DNA of 64,000 nucleotides from Atrichornis clamosus (taxonomy: Eukaryota > Chordata > Aves > Passeriformes > Menuridae). A program made the position numbers and the translations under genes. The stretch is from the NCBI GenBank assembly GCA_013400975.1, contig WBMZ01011686.1, positions 124,658-188,657 on the forward strand, written 5' to 3'. Under the pieces are notes generated by a model, which did not search any database, had not been told where the DNA came from, and saw nothing but the letters and a program-made list of their open reading frames with translations. Positions 62,926 through 64,000 of the stretch are shown here, piece after piece. Numbering within the stretch: the stretch's first letter is position 1; every line of letters begins with the position of its first letter.

Positions 62926-64000
62926 AAGGCTTCTGTTCTTCAAAACAAGGGTCCAAGGCTCATCTGGCCCTTCTGGGTGGCCTCTTCCCTTATGTGGAAT
63001 TGATATTAAAACTCCTACCTCAAGCTCATGTCTGCACTGAGTGTGTGATCAAAGAGGAAACCACAACGACCTTTTAAGTCACCAGAAAGCTGTATGTCTA
63101 TTAGAGACATATTTCATTATGATTCAGAGATGCCAAAAGCATCTTTTTCCTTCAAGGTTTGCCAATTCATTTGAAACAAGGCGTGAAGGATGCATCTGTG
63201 CAAAGGCTCGGAGTTGCACAGCTGCAAGAGGGGGAAGCCAGTTGTTTGTCCCTTCAGAAGTCTGGCATTTGCACAAGCAGACGGTGCACAGGCTGGGAAG
63301 GATGTGCCCCACACCGCGTCTGTGTCTGGCTGTGAGTGCTCTGGGTGGAAAAGCTGCGGCTGCCTCTGACCAGAAGCGTTTGGAAGCAATAGTGAGCAAG
63401 GCTCGTGGCAGCACCAGCACGTCTACAAAACACAGTGATGTTCCCGCGGAAATATGCTACTGTGGTTGGGTACAGCCCAAGAGAAAATATACCCCATGTA
63501 GATGTCTTGATCAGTTGGTTTCTGGCAGGGGAAGACAATTAGAAAGAGGAGTTTTCAGGCATAAATCAACTTTTTTTGGGCTGAGCAGCATTTTTGAAGT
63601 AAGAAATGCAGACCTCAACAATGGCAGATGCTCAGCTGTCCTTGGCTGTTTAATTGCATTTCAGGGTTAGAGTGGCTGTCCCAGGATGAGTCAGGAGTTG
63701 TGGGTTACCTGGGTTTCAGGGAACCACACCAAATTAGTTTATTTTGGGAAAATGCGTTTTGCAAACAGTGAATAAAGATCAAAACCCATGAAGTGACATT
63801 ATATCTCTGACAACCTTCATTTCTAAGGGATATTTTTGTCCTCTGAAACAGAACTTGGTAGTGGTGATTGAAATAGGATGGTTTGTTTGTTATTTTTGAA
63901 ACTAAAAAAACCAATACACTGTCTGCAATTGGAATTTTCAGTTGGGGTGAGGTTTTTTTTAGGTTTTCTTTTCCCTCCCCAGTAAGCTTAAGGATATTTA

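Larger units (their letters stand above)
57127..64000. other. Intergenic sequence, nothing recognised
   Basis: No exon, RNA gene or mobile element could be supported. It holds a 14-bp tandem duplication at 59816-59843 (TCAGGGATTTGGT twice), an AT-rich patch at 62850-62925 and a CpG-richer section at 63180-63460 with open frames on both strands. Confidence 0.5.

Noticed and set aside
37500..64000. KCNH5 first exons on the plus strand
   Set aside because: KCNH5 is the expected upstream neighbour by mammalian gene order, but no PAS-domain or start-exon sequence was recognised. It probably lies beyond the window.

Overview
The window looks like single-copy vertebrate DNA, almost certainly from a bird. 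The evidence is many short, 5'-truncated CR1 LINE fragments in both orientations (avian 3' ends with ATTCTATGATTCT-like octamers), one LTR-type repeat of a kind I associate with songbirds, low overall CpG and no compact gene layout. A single ambiguous base (N at 48436) shows it comes from a draft assembly. Nothing suggests a prokaryotic, viral or organellar origin.

Only one protein-coding element can be named: the first coding exon of RHOJ (TCL, a Cdc42-family Rho GTPase) on the minus strand at 36476-36653. It encodes 59 residues, including the P-loop and switch I, and ends at a clean GTAAG donor in phase 1. Everything to its left (1-36475) is therefore read as RHOJ intron 1, since I found no second exon. 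Everything to its right is the 5' leader, promoter and upstream intergenic DNA. In mammals the upstream neighbour is the divergently oriented KCNH5, but I recognise no KCNH5 exon here.

Layout: 1-5.9 kb is intron with two small tandem repeats. 5.9-11.8 kb is intron with a cluster of six CR1 fragments. 11.8-32.2 kb is intron in which I recognise no CR1 (small tandem duplications and paired forkhead-like motifs only). 32.2-36.5 kb is intron with one older CR1. 36.5-37.5 kb holds RHOJ exon 1, leader and promoter-proximal DNA with three copies of an ETS-like 10-mer and modest CpG enrichment. 37.5-64 kb is upstream intergenic DNA with CR1 fragments, a 94-nt pure pyrimidine tract, a ~740-bp LTR-type repeat, a small CpG-rich segment near 54.1 kb, an A28 run and a CpG-richer end near 63.3 kb.

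No new multi-gene system is visible. The most interesting direct observation is in the RHOJ leader: an 18-codon upstream ORF whose stop codon overlaps the RHOJ start codon (ATGA). All repeat boundaries were set by eye and may be off by tens of bases.
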